From: Durusdinium trenchii
Lineage: Eukaryota; Sar; Dinophyceae; Suessiales; Symbiodiniaceae
Direction: 5' to 3'
Assembly: GCA_963970005.1 (NCBI GenBank)
Contig: CAXAMN010026694.1
Location: 845,958 to 909,957 of the forward strand
DNA: 64,000 nucleotides
Shown here: positions 1-11,399 of the stretch, piece after piece
Numbering within the stretch: the first letter of the stretch is position 1
How the letters are laid out: the number at the start of each line of letters is the position of its first letter
Made by a program: the position numbers and the translations under genes
Notes under the pieces: model-generated
Told to the model about the DNA's origin: nothing
Databases searched by the model: none
Seen by the model: the letters and a program-made list of their open reading frames with translations, nothing else

Positions 1-377
1 ACCTGGTGGAGGGTTGCTGATGCAATCTGTCAGACCCTGCCGCATTCTACGTCCAAAACGAAGTTGCAAAGTACATGTATTTGTGAGCAGCTTCATTTAC
101 TATGGACTTCTGGAAAACTGTGATGAGATTAGACCGCAGTTTTACGAGTGCATCAACACATCGTGGCATCGTCAGCCAAAACTGAGTGACGTTTCGATTC
201 CTGTCTCCTTGTTCCACATTACAAAGTAAAGCTGCGCTTTTTCAGGACACATCCGCGCACCTGACCGAAAGCAATGTGCTTGTTGTCAAGTTGCACACTG
301 CGCCTTCACAAGCCGAAAAAATGGGGGTTGTGGAAGGGCATCCTGAACGTGCGTAGAAAGCAGAAAACAACGAATTC

Positions 378-683
378 ATGGCAATGGCAAAAAAAGACTT
401 CATATCAGCCACCTATGACTATGACCATCTGAGTTGGCGTCCTCAGTTTCTGGTGGAGAACTGGAAAAAAGAAGAAACGGAGTGCTCCCCTGTTGCGGAA
501 GATCCCTTTCCAACCACCGCGGCTGCGTACTTCAAGGTGATGAAGAACTGTGAGCCATTGCTGTTTCGGCCTCACAAAGCATTGGAGCAGTTTCTGAAGA
601 ACGAGCTTTCGGAAATGGCATCTTTGCCAAAAGATGCCAGGGATGACCCGCGTGGCCGTGTGGTCTCTGGGAACTGCATGTAA
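378..683 (+). CDS. unassigned 101-residue ORF
   Basis: An ATG-initiated open frame ends at a TAA. The product has balanced composition and no low-complexity stretch. It reads as a mixed helical protein, with a Trp/Arg/Pro-rich N-terminal third (around SWRPQFLVENWKK) and a likely amphipathic helix near residues 75-90 (LEQFLKNELSEMA). No family was recognised, and no splice acceptor or spliced leader could be placed upstream. It may be a single-exon gene, one exon of a larger gene, or chance. A CTAG-rich repeat cluster follows immediately. Confidence 0.3.
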   Translation: MAMAKKDFISATYDYDHLSWRPQFLVENWKKEETECSPVAEDPFPTTAAAYFKVMKNCEPLLFRPHKALEQFLKNELSEMASLPKDARDDPRGRVVSGNCM

Positions 684-696
684 AGAATGTTTATGA

Positions 697-785
697 ATAA
701 CAAGAAGCTACTAGTAACAAGTGCATCGCTACTAGTAACAAGTGCCTTACTAGTAGTAACAAGAAGCTATTAGAAACAAGAAGCA
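697..785. repeat. CTAG-type 21-bp repeat cluster (family B)
   Basis: About four tandem units of roughly 21 bp, of the form GCTACTAGTAACAAGTGCATC, with one-base variations. The same family recurs at about 1600-1700, 4755-4862, 5532-5605, 15292-15455, 23063-23093, 42568-42592, 47412-47460, 60075-60172 and 61697-61748. Confidence 0.85.
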
Positions 786-816
786 TACTCGTCTGGATGT
801 TGATTGTGATGGAACG

Positions 817-1590
817 GTGTTTTCATGTCTGTGGAGGGAAGTTGAGTCGAGGGGCAAAATAGGTATCTCAACAAGGCATGTTGGTTACAGCACTCAAGTC
901 AATATTCTACTGACTCCAGGTCAATCTGGACTTTTGCCTCTTCTCTCACAGATCTCGGTGTCCAGGCCTTTGTTGGCCATACTGACAACGCCTGCCTGTC
1001 AGCAAGCTGGTGTCTCTTTGGGGAATTAAGCACCATCCCAAAGCAGGCTGGGTGAAAAATAGTGAAAATCCATCTGGCGTGGTGGTGAGTTCAAGTCTCT
1101 GATGTGCATACGTATGCCATATGAAATGTGACAAATTGTGCATCTCATCCCTATCTCTACTCTGCACCTGCCTGGGTATGCCGCCTAACAAAGTCCTCAT
1201 CATTGAAGGTGCCCCCCGTAGATGCTCTCACCACCTACAGTTGCAAACAGTTCTCGTCTGTGCCTCAATGCCTTGGGAAAACTCTTCCAACGCTTGCAAC
1301 TGTGAAAGCCACACATAAACGTAGAAAGTCATGCCAAGTGTAAAGCAGGCAAAAAGGGTAAAGCAAGTGAAAAAGGCACATCACATCTGTCTCAATTTAA
1401 GGGGGTGTTTATAAGCTTGCTAAAGGATGGTAGACTCTTCCAAACGGTTCAGCAGTACAACTAGGCAACCCTCACCATCTCCGTTGTTGAACTGAAAGTC
1501 ACCAGTTTGGATCATAAAGTTCTTCACCTGGACTCGTGGCTGCTCCAAAATCCCGTCCAGTGCACCGCTTTGGTCTATGCAAGAAGTAGC
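817..1590. other. no supported gene
   Basis: Only short open frames on both strands, none protein-like by composition. I see no repeat, RNA gene or splice pattern here. Confidence 0.5.
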
Positions 1591-1599
1591 GTCCTTGCT

Positions 1600-1700
1600 C
1601 CTAGTAGCGATGCCAGGAGCCCCTAGTAACTAGTAGCTTCTTGTTCCTGGTAGTAAGGCCAGGAGCCCCTAGAAGTGTCCTTGCTCCTAGTAAGGGCACT
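1600..1700. repeat. family B repeat cluster
   Basis: Copies of TCCTAGTAG, CTAGTAACTAGTAGC and CCAGGAGCCCCTAG, spaced about 40 bp apart. The longer unit here is the 40-bp form also seen at 4755-4862. Confidence 0.8.
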
Positions 1701-2279
1701 CGAACGCCTTTTGAGAATGCTGGATTGTTGCACTTAAGAAGTGTCCAAACCGACTACGCATGAGAAAAGAATCCATACATTCAGGACAATTCCGTGCTCT
1801 CGCCAATTGCAGCTGCAAAAACCCACACAAATCTACCAGGAGTAAGTACTCGTTGTTGGGGATCTATTCTATGGCAAGAACCTAACCAGGGGCGCAAACC
1901 TAAGAGTTCAAAATGGCTGACATGAAAAACAGTGTAGACCTGGCTGACAATCCCATGTGAAATGCTGGCACAACATGGACAACTGGTGGAAACCTCTCAC
2001 CTCTCATGGCTCCTCTCTCACTTGGTCTGCAAACGGAGCGAAAGATCTGACAGCCCTCATAGCTCAGCCGCTTCTTGGTATTTCGGCCCAAGCCTCGTCC
2101 GTTCGTTCGTGCGTTCGTGTTCATCGCCCCACGGGAAAAAACATGAAGCAAACAAAAACTGTGTGCAAAACAAACCAAACCATTACCAAACCAAAGTGTC
2201 GCGAGAAACATCATGTTCTGCTAATCAACAATAATCAACAAACAGCATCCAATTGGTTCTTGCCCTGTGAGGCCGCAGC

Positions 2280-2744
2280 CATATTCTCCCGTACATAGGC
2301 CACGAAAGTTCTCCGCAGCCCTTGGGGTGATGTCGGGGAAGAGCTCGATGATCACCCGGCCGCCTGGCCAACTGGCCCGACTCGGTGGAGAGGAAGACGG
2401 TGGAAGATGGTGGTTCGGTTCCGTCATTGGATGTGCTCCAACCGGTCCCTGAAAAGTCTGTGACCATGGAATAGTGCGGGTCATTTAGACTTAAGAGTTT
2501 TATAGAGTTTTGCCACATATAAGAAACTATGAGTCACCTGGATGAGCAAAAGCTCGAGGCTTGAAGTGATCTAGCTCAAACATGCTCCAAGCACTTCTTT
2601 CATCTTTCCATTTCTCAAGATATACTGCGTACTGCGCTTGTAATTCCTGAAGGGTCACCAACTGGGTCACCACTGTCCCAGGCCTGTTCGGCTGCCAATG
2701 GAAATGTCTAGGTAGACACGAGGATTCTTGCCTGGTCGAGACAT
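2280..2744 (-). CDS. cyclophilin-type peptidyl-prolyl isomerase, first two exons
   Basis: Exon 1 (2744-2684) starts with an ATG and reads [19 protein letters not shown]. Exon 2 (2363-2280) reads [19 protein letters not shown] and then RGLCTGEYG. Joined in frame they give the canonical cyclophilin N-terminus: the NPRVY-D--IG first strand, the GR-I-ELF strand and the TAENFR-LCTGE helix. Cyclophilins isomerise Xaa-Pro bonds. The 320-nt intron (2683-2364) has a GC donor (ACAG|GCC) and an AG acceptor (CCAG|GCG), so AGGC is repeated at both ends. The next expected block, around HYKGS and FHR, which starts the active site, was not found towards position 1. The gene is therefore partial here: it either continues outside the window or is a fragment. 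Strong as family, uncertain as a functional gene. Confidence 0.8.
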
Positions 2745-2759
2745 GGATGTTTGGATCGG

Positions 2760-4560
2760 CCACAGCAGCGTCACCTGGGTAGGCCCCGTATGAGGCCTTT
2801 CTACGTGCGAATGCCTGGTTTCAGCATGACCAGACCTGGAAGACCTCTGCGGACCGGTGACCTTCAATTGATCAATGCTTCGGTCTGTTTGCCTGTTTGG
2901 AGCAGTCATGTCCTCATCATGGAAATTGAGGGGCCGATGTCAGGTTCTGCACAGACCATCATAGGTCGACCTAACTATATTGGTTGTTCACTTGGTTTCA
3001 CGAAAAAGGGGGTGACTGTATACAGTTATACCCACTATTACAGTAATCAACCAACCGAAAAAGGCCATAGGATGCCATGGGCCATAGGTCTAGTTTGAAG
3101 TTCAACGGTTTTCTCTCCAAATCGGAGTCTCCCCGCACTCCTCGCCCCATGACGAAGAGCTCAGACCTCGACACAAAAACGATCACGGCTTCGGTGACGA
3201 AGGCGAGGTGGCGATGTCGGAGACAAATGCCGAGGCTTAGCCCTGTGACCCTGCGAGTAGTTTGGCGAATTGATGTGAAGTGTAAAATGATGTAAAATGT
3301 TCCTATGAATCTGGGATACATCGCAGGAGAGCTGTGAATCTTCAGAGCATGCACCAGAAAAAAGGATGTCCGGGTTTATCACTCTAAGCTGTCCAGCAGT
3401 GACCAGCAGTCCTGATTGTGTTTCACTGGATTGGAAATGGCATGACTTGGACAATGTCTCGAAACTCCCAACGAGTGGACAAATCACACACCAGCGCTGA
3501 AACCGAAATCTCGATCAGCTACGTAACTATTCCGGTTCAATCAAATTGCTGCCAAGTGGCTTGTTCCAGCGTGGCAGTCAAAAGGATGGTCTGACCATCT
3601 CAAAGCCCTCTCGCTATGACCTGCCTCTATGATATGCTTGATACTGAGGTACTGTTTATTGCTCACAAACAAGTCCAGCATCATAAGCTGCGACTATGCT
3701 TCTTCTGGAAGTCGATATAGTGCTCCTTCACGCGTGCTTCAAGGTGCTGAAGTACAAATATGCAGCTGATCTGTTTCTGCATGTTTCTGCTTCAGTGTCC
3801 CAACAGTTCCTGTGCTGCTCCTTGATTCCTAGCTTGACTTGATACATACATAAGCGCAAGGCTCTCAAGGATCACAACCACAGCAATGATTAATCGCGAG
3901 GTAGGCGAAACCAAACACAGCGCCATGTTGATGCGGGTTGCCGCCACATTACCAGTAGCACAAGCACCGGCTTTTCGCAATTAATGGGTACTCACTCGCT
4001 GTTGAGTTTGCATTGGTTCGAGGTCCCAGCCAGGCAGGAAAAGCATGCTGGTACGTTCAGCGATTACATTCATCAGGAGGCTGAATGTTCTGCCCTTGCT
4101 TTTGTCACCTGCCACTGACCAGTCTGTGGCCGGATGTGAAGGCCATCTTTATGTAGAATCCTTTCAGCTCAGTCAGCCTGACTTGATCAACTAGCAACAT
4201 GTCAGATTCACAACATTCCTCTGAAAAAGTTTCTGCATGGTTGATGTAATGATGCGTCGTCATAGGCGCCCGAGCCCTAAGAGAAAGTGATTCGATCGTG
4301 GCTTCTAGGCCCGCTGCTTTAGAAGCTACTTGGGAAATCATGGGACATCAATGTTCGAGCCGTTTTGGGTTTGTGGAAAGCGATCGCAGAATCACCGTGC
4401 CGCCGGATCCCGCTGGCAGCTGCCATCAGTAGCGTAGGCCCGGTTTGGCCGCACTCTTGGGTCGCAAGAGGGGCATTCGTGGCCCTGCACTTTTGGGCCG
4501 ACACATGTCCTCAGCGACAGGATTGCCAACTGTTTTGTCTTTAAGCCCGCTCGCTCTCCC
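2760..4560. other. no supported gene
   Basis: Overlapping short open frames on both strands without recognisable motifs. The segment 4016-4040 resembles a tRNA B box for a few bases but does not fold into a tRNA. Confidence 0.45.
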
Positions 4561-4674
4561 CTCCCCCCCTACTTAATTAAGTAGAGACTGCCTACTTGAT
4601 CAAGCAAGCTACTACTAGCCACAAGTAATTACGCTCCTACCTAGGACGCAGGACTTCTTCAAGGAAGCCCCCCC

Positions 4675-4862
4675 CGCCTGAGGGCGAGGGGAGCTTCCTT
4701 GCAGAAGCGCTCGCACTAATGACTTGGTTTCTAGATTTTTAGGGAAACTTAACTAGTAACAAGAAGCTACTAGGGGTTCCTGGCCTTACTACTAGGAGCA
4801 AGGACGCTACTAGGGGCTCCTGGCCATACTACTAGTAACAAGAAGCTACTAGGGGCTCAACC
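4675..4862. repeat. duplicated 70-bp segment plus family B repeats
   Basis: Positions 4675-4745 (CTGAGGGC, a GGGGAGCTT run, TAATGA, TTGGTT, TAGATTTTT) recur in the same orientation at about 44333-44405 with scattered substitutions. Directly after come three CTAG units with a period of about 40 bp (GCTACTAGGGGCTCCTGGCC), alternating with AGTAACAAGAAGCT. Confidence 0.7.
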
Positions 4863-4869
4863 GGTGGAG

Positions 4870-6428
4870 AAAAAGATCACATCGCCCAGGCCCCAAAAGA
4901 GCATCTCACAAGCTTGCTGCAGGCGTCAACAAGCCTTTTGAGTCCTTTCCCGGGCTTAAAGCGTGAACGATAAACTGCAAAAACTTTGCTGCACTGCATT
5001 GCATCTTTTCCCGATATCTGTCACGACTTGTTCACAGCTTTGTGTCAGATGCGTCAGTACCCTGGCCAAACCCCCTCCAGTAAGGAAGTGTCCCACAATA
5101 TGAGATCAACACGAGATGCAATCAAAACAAAGAGCGGTCCAAAGAGAAAAAGAAAAGAACTGGTCTACAGTCACCACGGTCTACAGCAATAAAAGGTCCA
5201 CGGAAAAAATGGAAAAAGTCTACAGAAAACGGAGATCTAAAGGAAATCTACAGAAAGAAAGAAAGACAAAATAAGGAAAAGAACCATATGAGATACACCA
5301 ACCCACAACGACCTGCACCGACCATCTGTGCAACAAGGCCACATCACGTGACCTGCTCCGAGAAGAACGCCTGGCTCTTCGGGCGTCCGCGCAGTCGCGG
5401 GATGCTGCTGAGTCCGAAGGACGTCCGACCAAAAACGTGGGCTCCATGCCCTCAACTTGGCTCCAGGAAGAGGTCGAGCCGCAAAGTACTCAACATGTCC
5501 ATCCATCCGGTCCAGGTCCAGGTAACAAAAAGCTAGTAGGAACAAGTGCCACGCTAGTAGTAACAGGTGCCACGCTAGTAGTAACAAAAAGCTAGTCCAT
5601 CTTTGACAAATCGACAAACAAACATGGAACGGCTGTGAGCAGCCTTCGATGTTCCAACGTCGAATCAGCCCTCCGCGAACGCCTTAGCGGATCGGTGGCT
5701 CCCATCGGATGCTTCGTTCTTGTGGGCAGAAAAACAGGCAATATGGATGGATTCTCACTAACCAACGAATTAGAGGAAAGTCCACTTTACTAAGTTAGTT
5801 GCTCGAGGTACTAACTTAGTTTAAAGAGACTTGACAAACACTGATCAGTGCACCAACCAGCAATTGTTGGCACTTGCACCACAGGCAAGCATGCCAACCA
5901 ACGACTCTTGTCTTTTGAGTAAGTCCTTAAAGGCAAATCTCTGAGTTTAAAGCGGTGGTGGCGGCGCTGGTGGTTCCGGACCGCGTCCTGAACAGTGGGC
6001 TCCGGTATGTAATTACAATTAATGGAAGACTCCCTGAGTGAAGTACCTTCACAAATCAACGCATTCCGTCAGCCCACCACTCCCAACCCTCCTCGCCAAT
6101 CTCCAGGAGGCGGTGGCGGCGAGCCGCGGTCGCCGCCCCGTGGCGAGCGCAGCGGCGACCGCGGCTCGCCCCGGGGAGAGCGCACAGGCGATCGCGCTGT
6201 TCGGCCCTGGCAAAAGTGATGGTGAAGGCACGAATTGCGTGACTGTTTATACTTATTTTACTATTTATATGTCTACCATCTATCCATGTTTATCACTATA
6301 ATAGGATACTATAGGTATTTACTCACGACTTTAGTCACGGTCTCATTGACAAGATGGATTTTTGGTTGCTTCTCCCAGACACGTTCTGCCTTCCATGGTG
6401 GTCTCTTTTTGCAAACACTGTGGCGCTC

Positions 6429-6464
<36 letters not shown>

Positions 6465-7850
6465 CTTTTCCCACCCTCCCTCTCCCTCCCTCCCTTCCAA
6501 GGTCGCAGGGGATGCCACACTCCGCAAGCCTGGCTGGCGCAACGAAGCGCCACGAACGTGCAAATCGATCTGTTGGGCAATGGAGGAACCTGAAAGAAGG
6601 CAATAGGAGCATCACCTAACATATCAGGGATAGGAAACAGATGAAAACAGTCACTCTCAGAAGCAATCGCCAGTTGCCAGCAACACTCACCACACTCTTG
6701 AATCAAGACAAGTCTCAAAACAAGTCTCAAAAGTGTTGTGAGAGACTTGTGAAACACCTTGTGAAACACCTTGTGAAACAACTTGTGAAACACTCAAAAC
6801 ACAACTTGTGCAAGATTCAAGAAGGTTCTTCCTTTTGCCCGTTGCTCGACGCTCCGTTCACTGAGGTCATCGAAGCTCACGGATCATCCGGCCCCTCGTC
6901 GTCGTCCGCGCGGTACACGGCCAATGCCACCCGCAAGGGGCCCGAGGGAAGTAAGAGCTCACCATTGAGCTCTTGACACCTGGCACAGGTGGCCCGAAGT
7001 GGTTATAGTTATGGTTTCAAGTAGTTTCAATATGTTGCAATGCTGAAAAAGGTCGGCGCAATCTCCGGAAAATCGATCTATCCCACATCGAATCGAAAGC
7101 ACTGAGGCGATGAAGTCCCCAAATCTGCGAAAGGCGTTAGTTCAATTTCATGACAAACCTCCGCACCTTGCTTCCAACTTCTGTGCCTATACCCACCAGA
7201 GGAAGCAATTCGACTGCAGAGCAATGCATCATTATCAGTGCCTGCCTGTGCACTAAAGGTCGCTCCTTGTGCAGCAAAACTCGTGGATCTCGCCAAGCAG
7301 GGCGTAGGAAACCTGGGCAGATACTGCCGACACCGAGAAATCCTGGGTGCCGTAGCAGAAAACCAAGGCCAGCCGAAAACCAGACGAGACATCTTCGCTC
7401 AATTCAATTGATATCAGATTCTGAAAGTGAAGTTTTACCATCCTCTGTCCATCTATCTGTCAGAATCTGTCATGTGGGGAAAGCAAGCCGCAACAAAGAT
7501 GCTTAAAGGATCTTAAAGGTCAGCCACTGATTGGGCTGTCTCTGTAGAGTGCTGTTCATGATTGTTGCATGACATGAGCCGCTTACCTTGTCAAAACATA
7601 GTCCTCATGAATCAAAAACAATGATCACATTTGCTAAGTGGTGCTACCTGTATTGAAGTCAAGAACATGTTAGGTTACCACAACAAAAGAAGACACTCAT
7701 GAAACCACAGAAGCCCAGCAAATAAGAAACATGGAAAGAACCTGACCTGACGCAAATGATCCCATCTTGCGCCACACAAGTCGGCCAGTCCAACAACACA
7801 GGAGCGATTTTTGCCTTAAAGACTAACAGCTGAAGAGTGATCAAAAAAAG
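4870..7850. other. intergenic stretch with simple repeats, no supported gene
   Basis: Contents: family B units at 5532-5605; a GC-rich patch at 6100-6210 that keeps several frames open; a CT-rich microsatellite at about 6425-6500; and a short tandem TTGTGAAACA array at about 6745-6800 (Leu-Val-Lys-His in one frame). No open frame here has recognisable domains. Confidence 0.5.
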
Positions 7851-7852
7851 AC

Positions 7853-8040
7853 GCCTAGGCCCGAAGAGAACATGTTTGACTCTTCCTCGGCACCTAATAG
7901 CGATGGCCTCCAACCCAATAACGATGGCATGCAACCTAAGAGCGATGGCCTGCAACCTGATAGCGATGGCCTCCCACCTGAGAGGGATGGCCTCCTCAAA
8001 AGGAAGCCTAGGCCCGAAGAGAACATGTTTCGCTCTTCAT
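7853..8040. repeat. family A 21-bp repeat cluster flanked by 33-bp direct repeats
   Basis: Five units of AGCGATGGCCTCCAACCTAAT type lie between two near-identical 33-bp copies beginning GCCTAGGCCCGAAGAGAACA (about 7853 and 8006). Because the unit is 21 bp without stops, frames through it read as heptapeptides such as SDGLQPN. The resulting open frames are a by-product of the repeat and not evidence for a gene. Confidence 0.85.
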
Positions 8041-8045
8041 TCTGC

Positions 8046-8290
8046 CTACCTCTTCGCTGCCCTCGGTGTCTTCCTCACATTCTGCCCGTTGTGCCGTGTT
8101 CTCCAACAGTGATCCCAGCGAGACCACTTCGAAGTAGCGGCGTGGTGCACTGACACCGCGGCCCACTCTGACAAATGCACGGCCGATGCAGGTGCCTTTT
8201 CTATGTTGAGCTGCGAGATTGATAGCATGTTCAGTTTGTGCTGCCTTACCGCATCCTTCGCAGCACCAGCCTCCGACAAACTTTCGCACC
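8046..8290 (-). CDS. possible exon, unassigned
   Basis: Two minus-strand frames stay open together. One contains CCEGCGKAAQTEHAIN, a cysteine cluster; the other reads more like an ordinary helical protein (LSEAGAAKDAVRQHKLNML). I cannot decide between them and see no family. The GC-rich, codon-like composition is the only support. Confidence 0.25.
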
Positions 8291-8879
8291 ACTTCTAAGG
8301 TTGCATGCTCAAAGCTATTTCAACTGCTTTGTGCATCTTTGGCGTTGGCATCTTGCAGCGTTTGAGTTCTTCAGCGTCGGTCGAGGATTCTCTGGTCAGT
8401 TGTAGCAGACTCAAAGTCTGAAGTTAAAACTAACATTTGGTAGCGTTGTTGCCTGCGCCCAAATGACCCAGACGGGTCCGGTCGGGTCAATACTGAGGGC
8501 GTTGTCTAGTCTGGTGCCAGCTATACTTTATGAGGAGTTGTTGCAGTTTTTTCTTGACCTAGAACTGGCTCCCAAACTTAGGTGTTCCAGGCCTGCCGGC
8601 TGAAAAATCGAGTGGGGTGACAATGCCAACCCCTGCTTGCAATCGAGGTTCATTCCTTGAGGCTGCAGAACAGCGGTTCGGCCTCGACTCCAAGCTCCGC
8701 GGCACAACAAACGCAGGCCTCGGTCGACCGAAGCATCGTGCACGGAGCGGCACAGCGTTGATTCCTCCGACCATACGCTATAGTACACTAGATGACCCTC
8801 CAAATCTACTAGTACTAGGAAGCGTCCAAACGATGCAAAGGGTGCTTCTGCGTTCGTTGTACGACTAGTAGCTGTAGCT

Positions 8880-10860
8880 TCTCTTCGCTATGAGCTATCT
8901 TACTACAATTTCCACAGCCTATCTCCCTCAAAAAGGCAAGTAGTTGGCCCACCGCCCGCAGCAGCCCGTGGTGTTTTGCACCATTTTCCGACATGTTCTG
9001 ACATCTGTGTGGAGAACATGGTCGTCGATTTCACTACAGAATCTTCGGCTTCACAACATTGTCATTGGTGTATGATGCATGTTGTCATCGATTAAATACA
9101 TTAAAATGGGCTGGGTGTGCGGGGGTGGGGGGCCTTACGGGGAGATCGGGTCGAATGATGACATGAATGTCATGTGGAGAACATTGTCATCCTTTTCATT
9201 AGATAATATTCGGCTTTTCGATGATGCGGGCGGTGGACCTAGTTATTCAAAAAATGATTGTACCGGATCCAAAAGTAACACCTCGACCAAGAAGCCCATC
9301 GATGACCCTCGCCACAAAGATGTCGAGATTCTGGCCTCTGGCAGGTGGACGCTGTGGAAGCATTGCTGAGCAGCCAGAGTTTTTGAGTGCACTTGCCATA
9401 GCAAAGCGTTGGGAACGTGTTTTAAACATTTTACGTTTTGATTCGTTGATGGATGCCAACAAAATGTGTTGCAAATCATAGCAATTGTGTTATACATCCT
9501 TGCCATGGATCCAGCAGTGGGCTACCAGGATGGCTGGAAGAACTTCACCATCAGCAGGTCCAGCAATGTATCGAAGCGACGCAAATGACCCACCGTGTGA
9601 CTCTGACTGTAAATTTTATGGAATTGTATGTGTTTACACCATTTTGATAAACATACAATAAAACACAGAATGATAAAAGAAAGATCATAAACAATGGGGC
9701 TGTAGGGCTGCCTCGCTCCTCCCCTTACCTCTAGGCCCCGGACGGTCCGGGGGCGCCCGCGGGCCACAAGATGGCACCTTGTTGAGTCTGAAGATCCAAC
9801 TTCAACCTGCAGTCTTTGTGACCATGCTCACCATAAAGGACCTTTGAAAGGCATGGCTGTAGGGCTGTAGGGCAATGGAGAAACTTTCCTCTGTGTACAC
9901 TCAACTTGTTATATCTATTCATATTTTATCATAGTTAGTGCATGCCGCAAACCAGAATATATAGCCCAAATAAGTCAGTTGCAGCAAGTACATCAATGAT
10001 ACACGTGCTTGTCTGATTGAGCTTTGGGCAGCAAGCGGCGCAAGGGACGTGCTGGGTCAAAATAGCTCTCCTTCAAAATTCAAGGCATCTCGGGTCTCAA
10101 TGTGTCTCAATTCAAGGTCTCTGGCATGTTTCCTCTCGGATTCAATCCCAGAGTCTCAGAAAAGTGCGCTTAAAGTGCCAACGTCAACCAGTTCAACCAA
10201 TCAAGCCGTTCAACCAATCAACCAGTTCACTCAGATTCTCAAGGGTAAGTCTCCGTGCTTCGGTGGTTCAGAAGTGGCTCCCCTTTGTCCTTTGTCAGCT
10301 TAAGACCTTTGAAGTTCCCACATCCCGCTCCGAGACAGTGAAGAGGCGAAGGTGCAAGGTCAAGGTCACTGAGCCAATCCTGTGTCGCTGAGCACTGACT
10401 CCATGGGCCAATCTGTGTGGAGGCCATGTGTCCAATCTGTCCAGTCCTGAGAATTGCTGGAGGCGAAGCATTGACGGAGGCCAAGGGTTCGCACAAGCCA
10501 TGGAAGGCATCGGAAGAAAAGGACGTCTGCCAAAGAAACAGCTGCCTTGGAAGTGCGAAGAAAGAGAGACCCCCAAACGGGGGGGGAGTTAGAGGTCAAA
10601 TCAGTCATGCGAAATCTTCTTCATTGAAGCTCTTTTCCAGCCCAGCCAGCTGGAGAGAGCTTTGTTGAAGAAGCTTGAGATGAGAGGGTGTCCTACTACT
10701 TAAGCTACTATATATATATATACCTAATTACTCTTATTCGGTCACCTCACGGCCTACCTTACTTACTTAGCTTCAGCAGCTTCAGCAAAAAAAAGACATG
10801 ACAAAGATAGTATACATGGCCCTGCTTTGACATGGAAATTCTGCCACCACTGCCAATTCT
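8880..10860. other. no supported gene
   Basis: Short open frames only, with low-information A/T- and GC-rich patches (GC-rich block about 9700-9780). A short TA microsatellite sits at about 10710. Confidence 0.45.
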
Positions 10861-10865
10861 GCCAG

Positions 10866-11325
10866 ATGACGCCTCCGGAAAGCGTCGGCGCAGCGCAAAG
10901 ATTGCCTGAAGAAGACCCTACAGTAGAAGAAGTTCGCGCAGTCTTGCAATTGAATGCACTGTGCCTCACTATGACACATGCCATGGGTGAAAGTGAGGAA
11001 TCGTTATGCAAAACTACATGAATGAAACATCTGCAAATGTTCAGACCCATTAGGCAGAGCCTTCAGGTTCAGCATTTTAGCATCACCATCCCAGGCATCC
11101 TGGATTAGTCCGGCAAGCTGTCCAGGTGTCCGGAAATCTTCGACGCTGCAGTGGTGCATGGAGCGGATGTGCTACCGAACAGAACATCCTAATTAAAAGT
11201 GGAAAAATACAAAGCAAGGATATACCAGCAGCCGACAACTGAGGACATTGAGAGCAACATCCATCAGTCTGTCCAGAAAGCGGCAGCGAAGCTTCCTCGG
11301 AACATGTTGATCAATCAGAGGTTAT
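10866..11325 (+). CDS. two candidate exons, unassigned
   Basis: The first segment follows a good acceptor (TTCTGCCAG|ATG at 10866) and reads MTPPESVGAAQRLPEEDPTV and then EEVRAVLQLNALCL, an acidic helical protein. A second open segment at about 11221-11325 reads RIYQQPTTEDIESNIHQSVQ followed by KAAAKLPRNMLINQ, again helical. Both look like coding sequence by composition, but no family was recognised and the junction between them was not established. Confidence 0.3.
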
Positions 11326-11399
11326 GTGTTCTGCATTCCACTATGACTGTGTGTGTGTGTAGGCAAATACACGAGGCACATGCATAAGGGTACCAAATC

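Noticed and set aside
2527..2763. Minus-strand frame containing [20 protein letters not shown]
   Set aside because: It lies mostly inside the cyclophilin intron in another frame. It looks somewhat protein-like, but splicing it in would break the cyclophilin reading.
4010..4040. Possible tRNA (GGTTCGAGGTCC resembles a B box)
   Set aside because: No matching A box at the right distance, and stems do not pair.
6022..6301. Gly/Arg/Pro-rich ORFs on both strands
   Set aside because: The GC-rich patch opens all frames; no conserved motif.
7841..8153. ORF with SDGLQPN heptapeptide repeats
   Set aside because: All frames through the stop-free 21-bp repeat are open and the same peptide pattern recurs wherever family A occurs, so openness is not evidence of coding.
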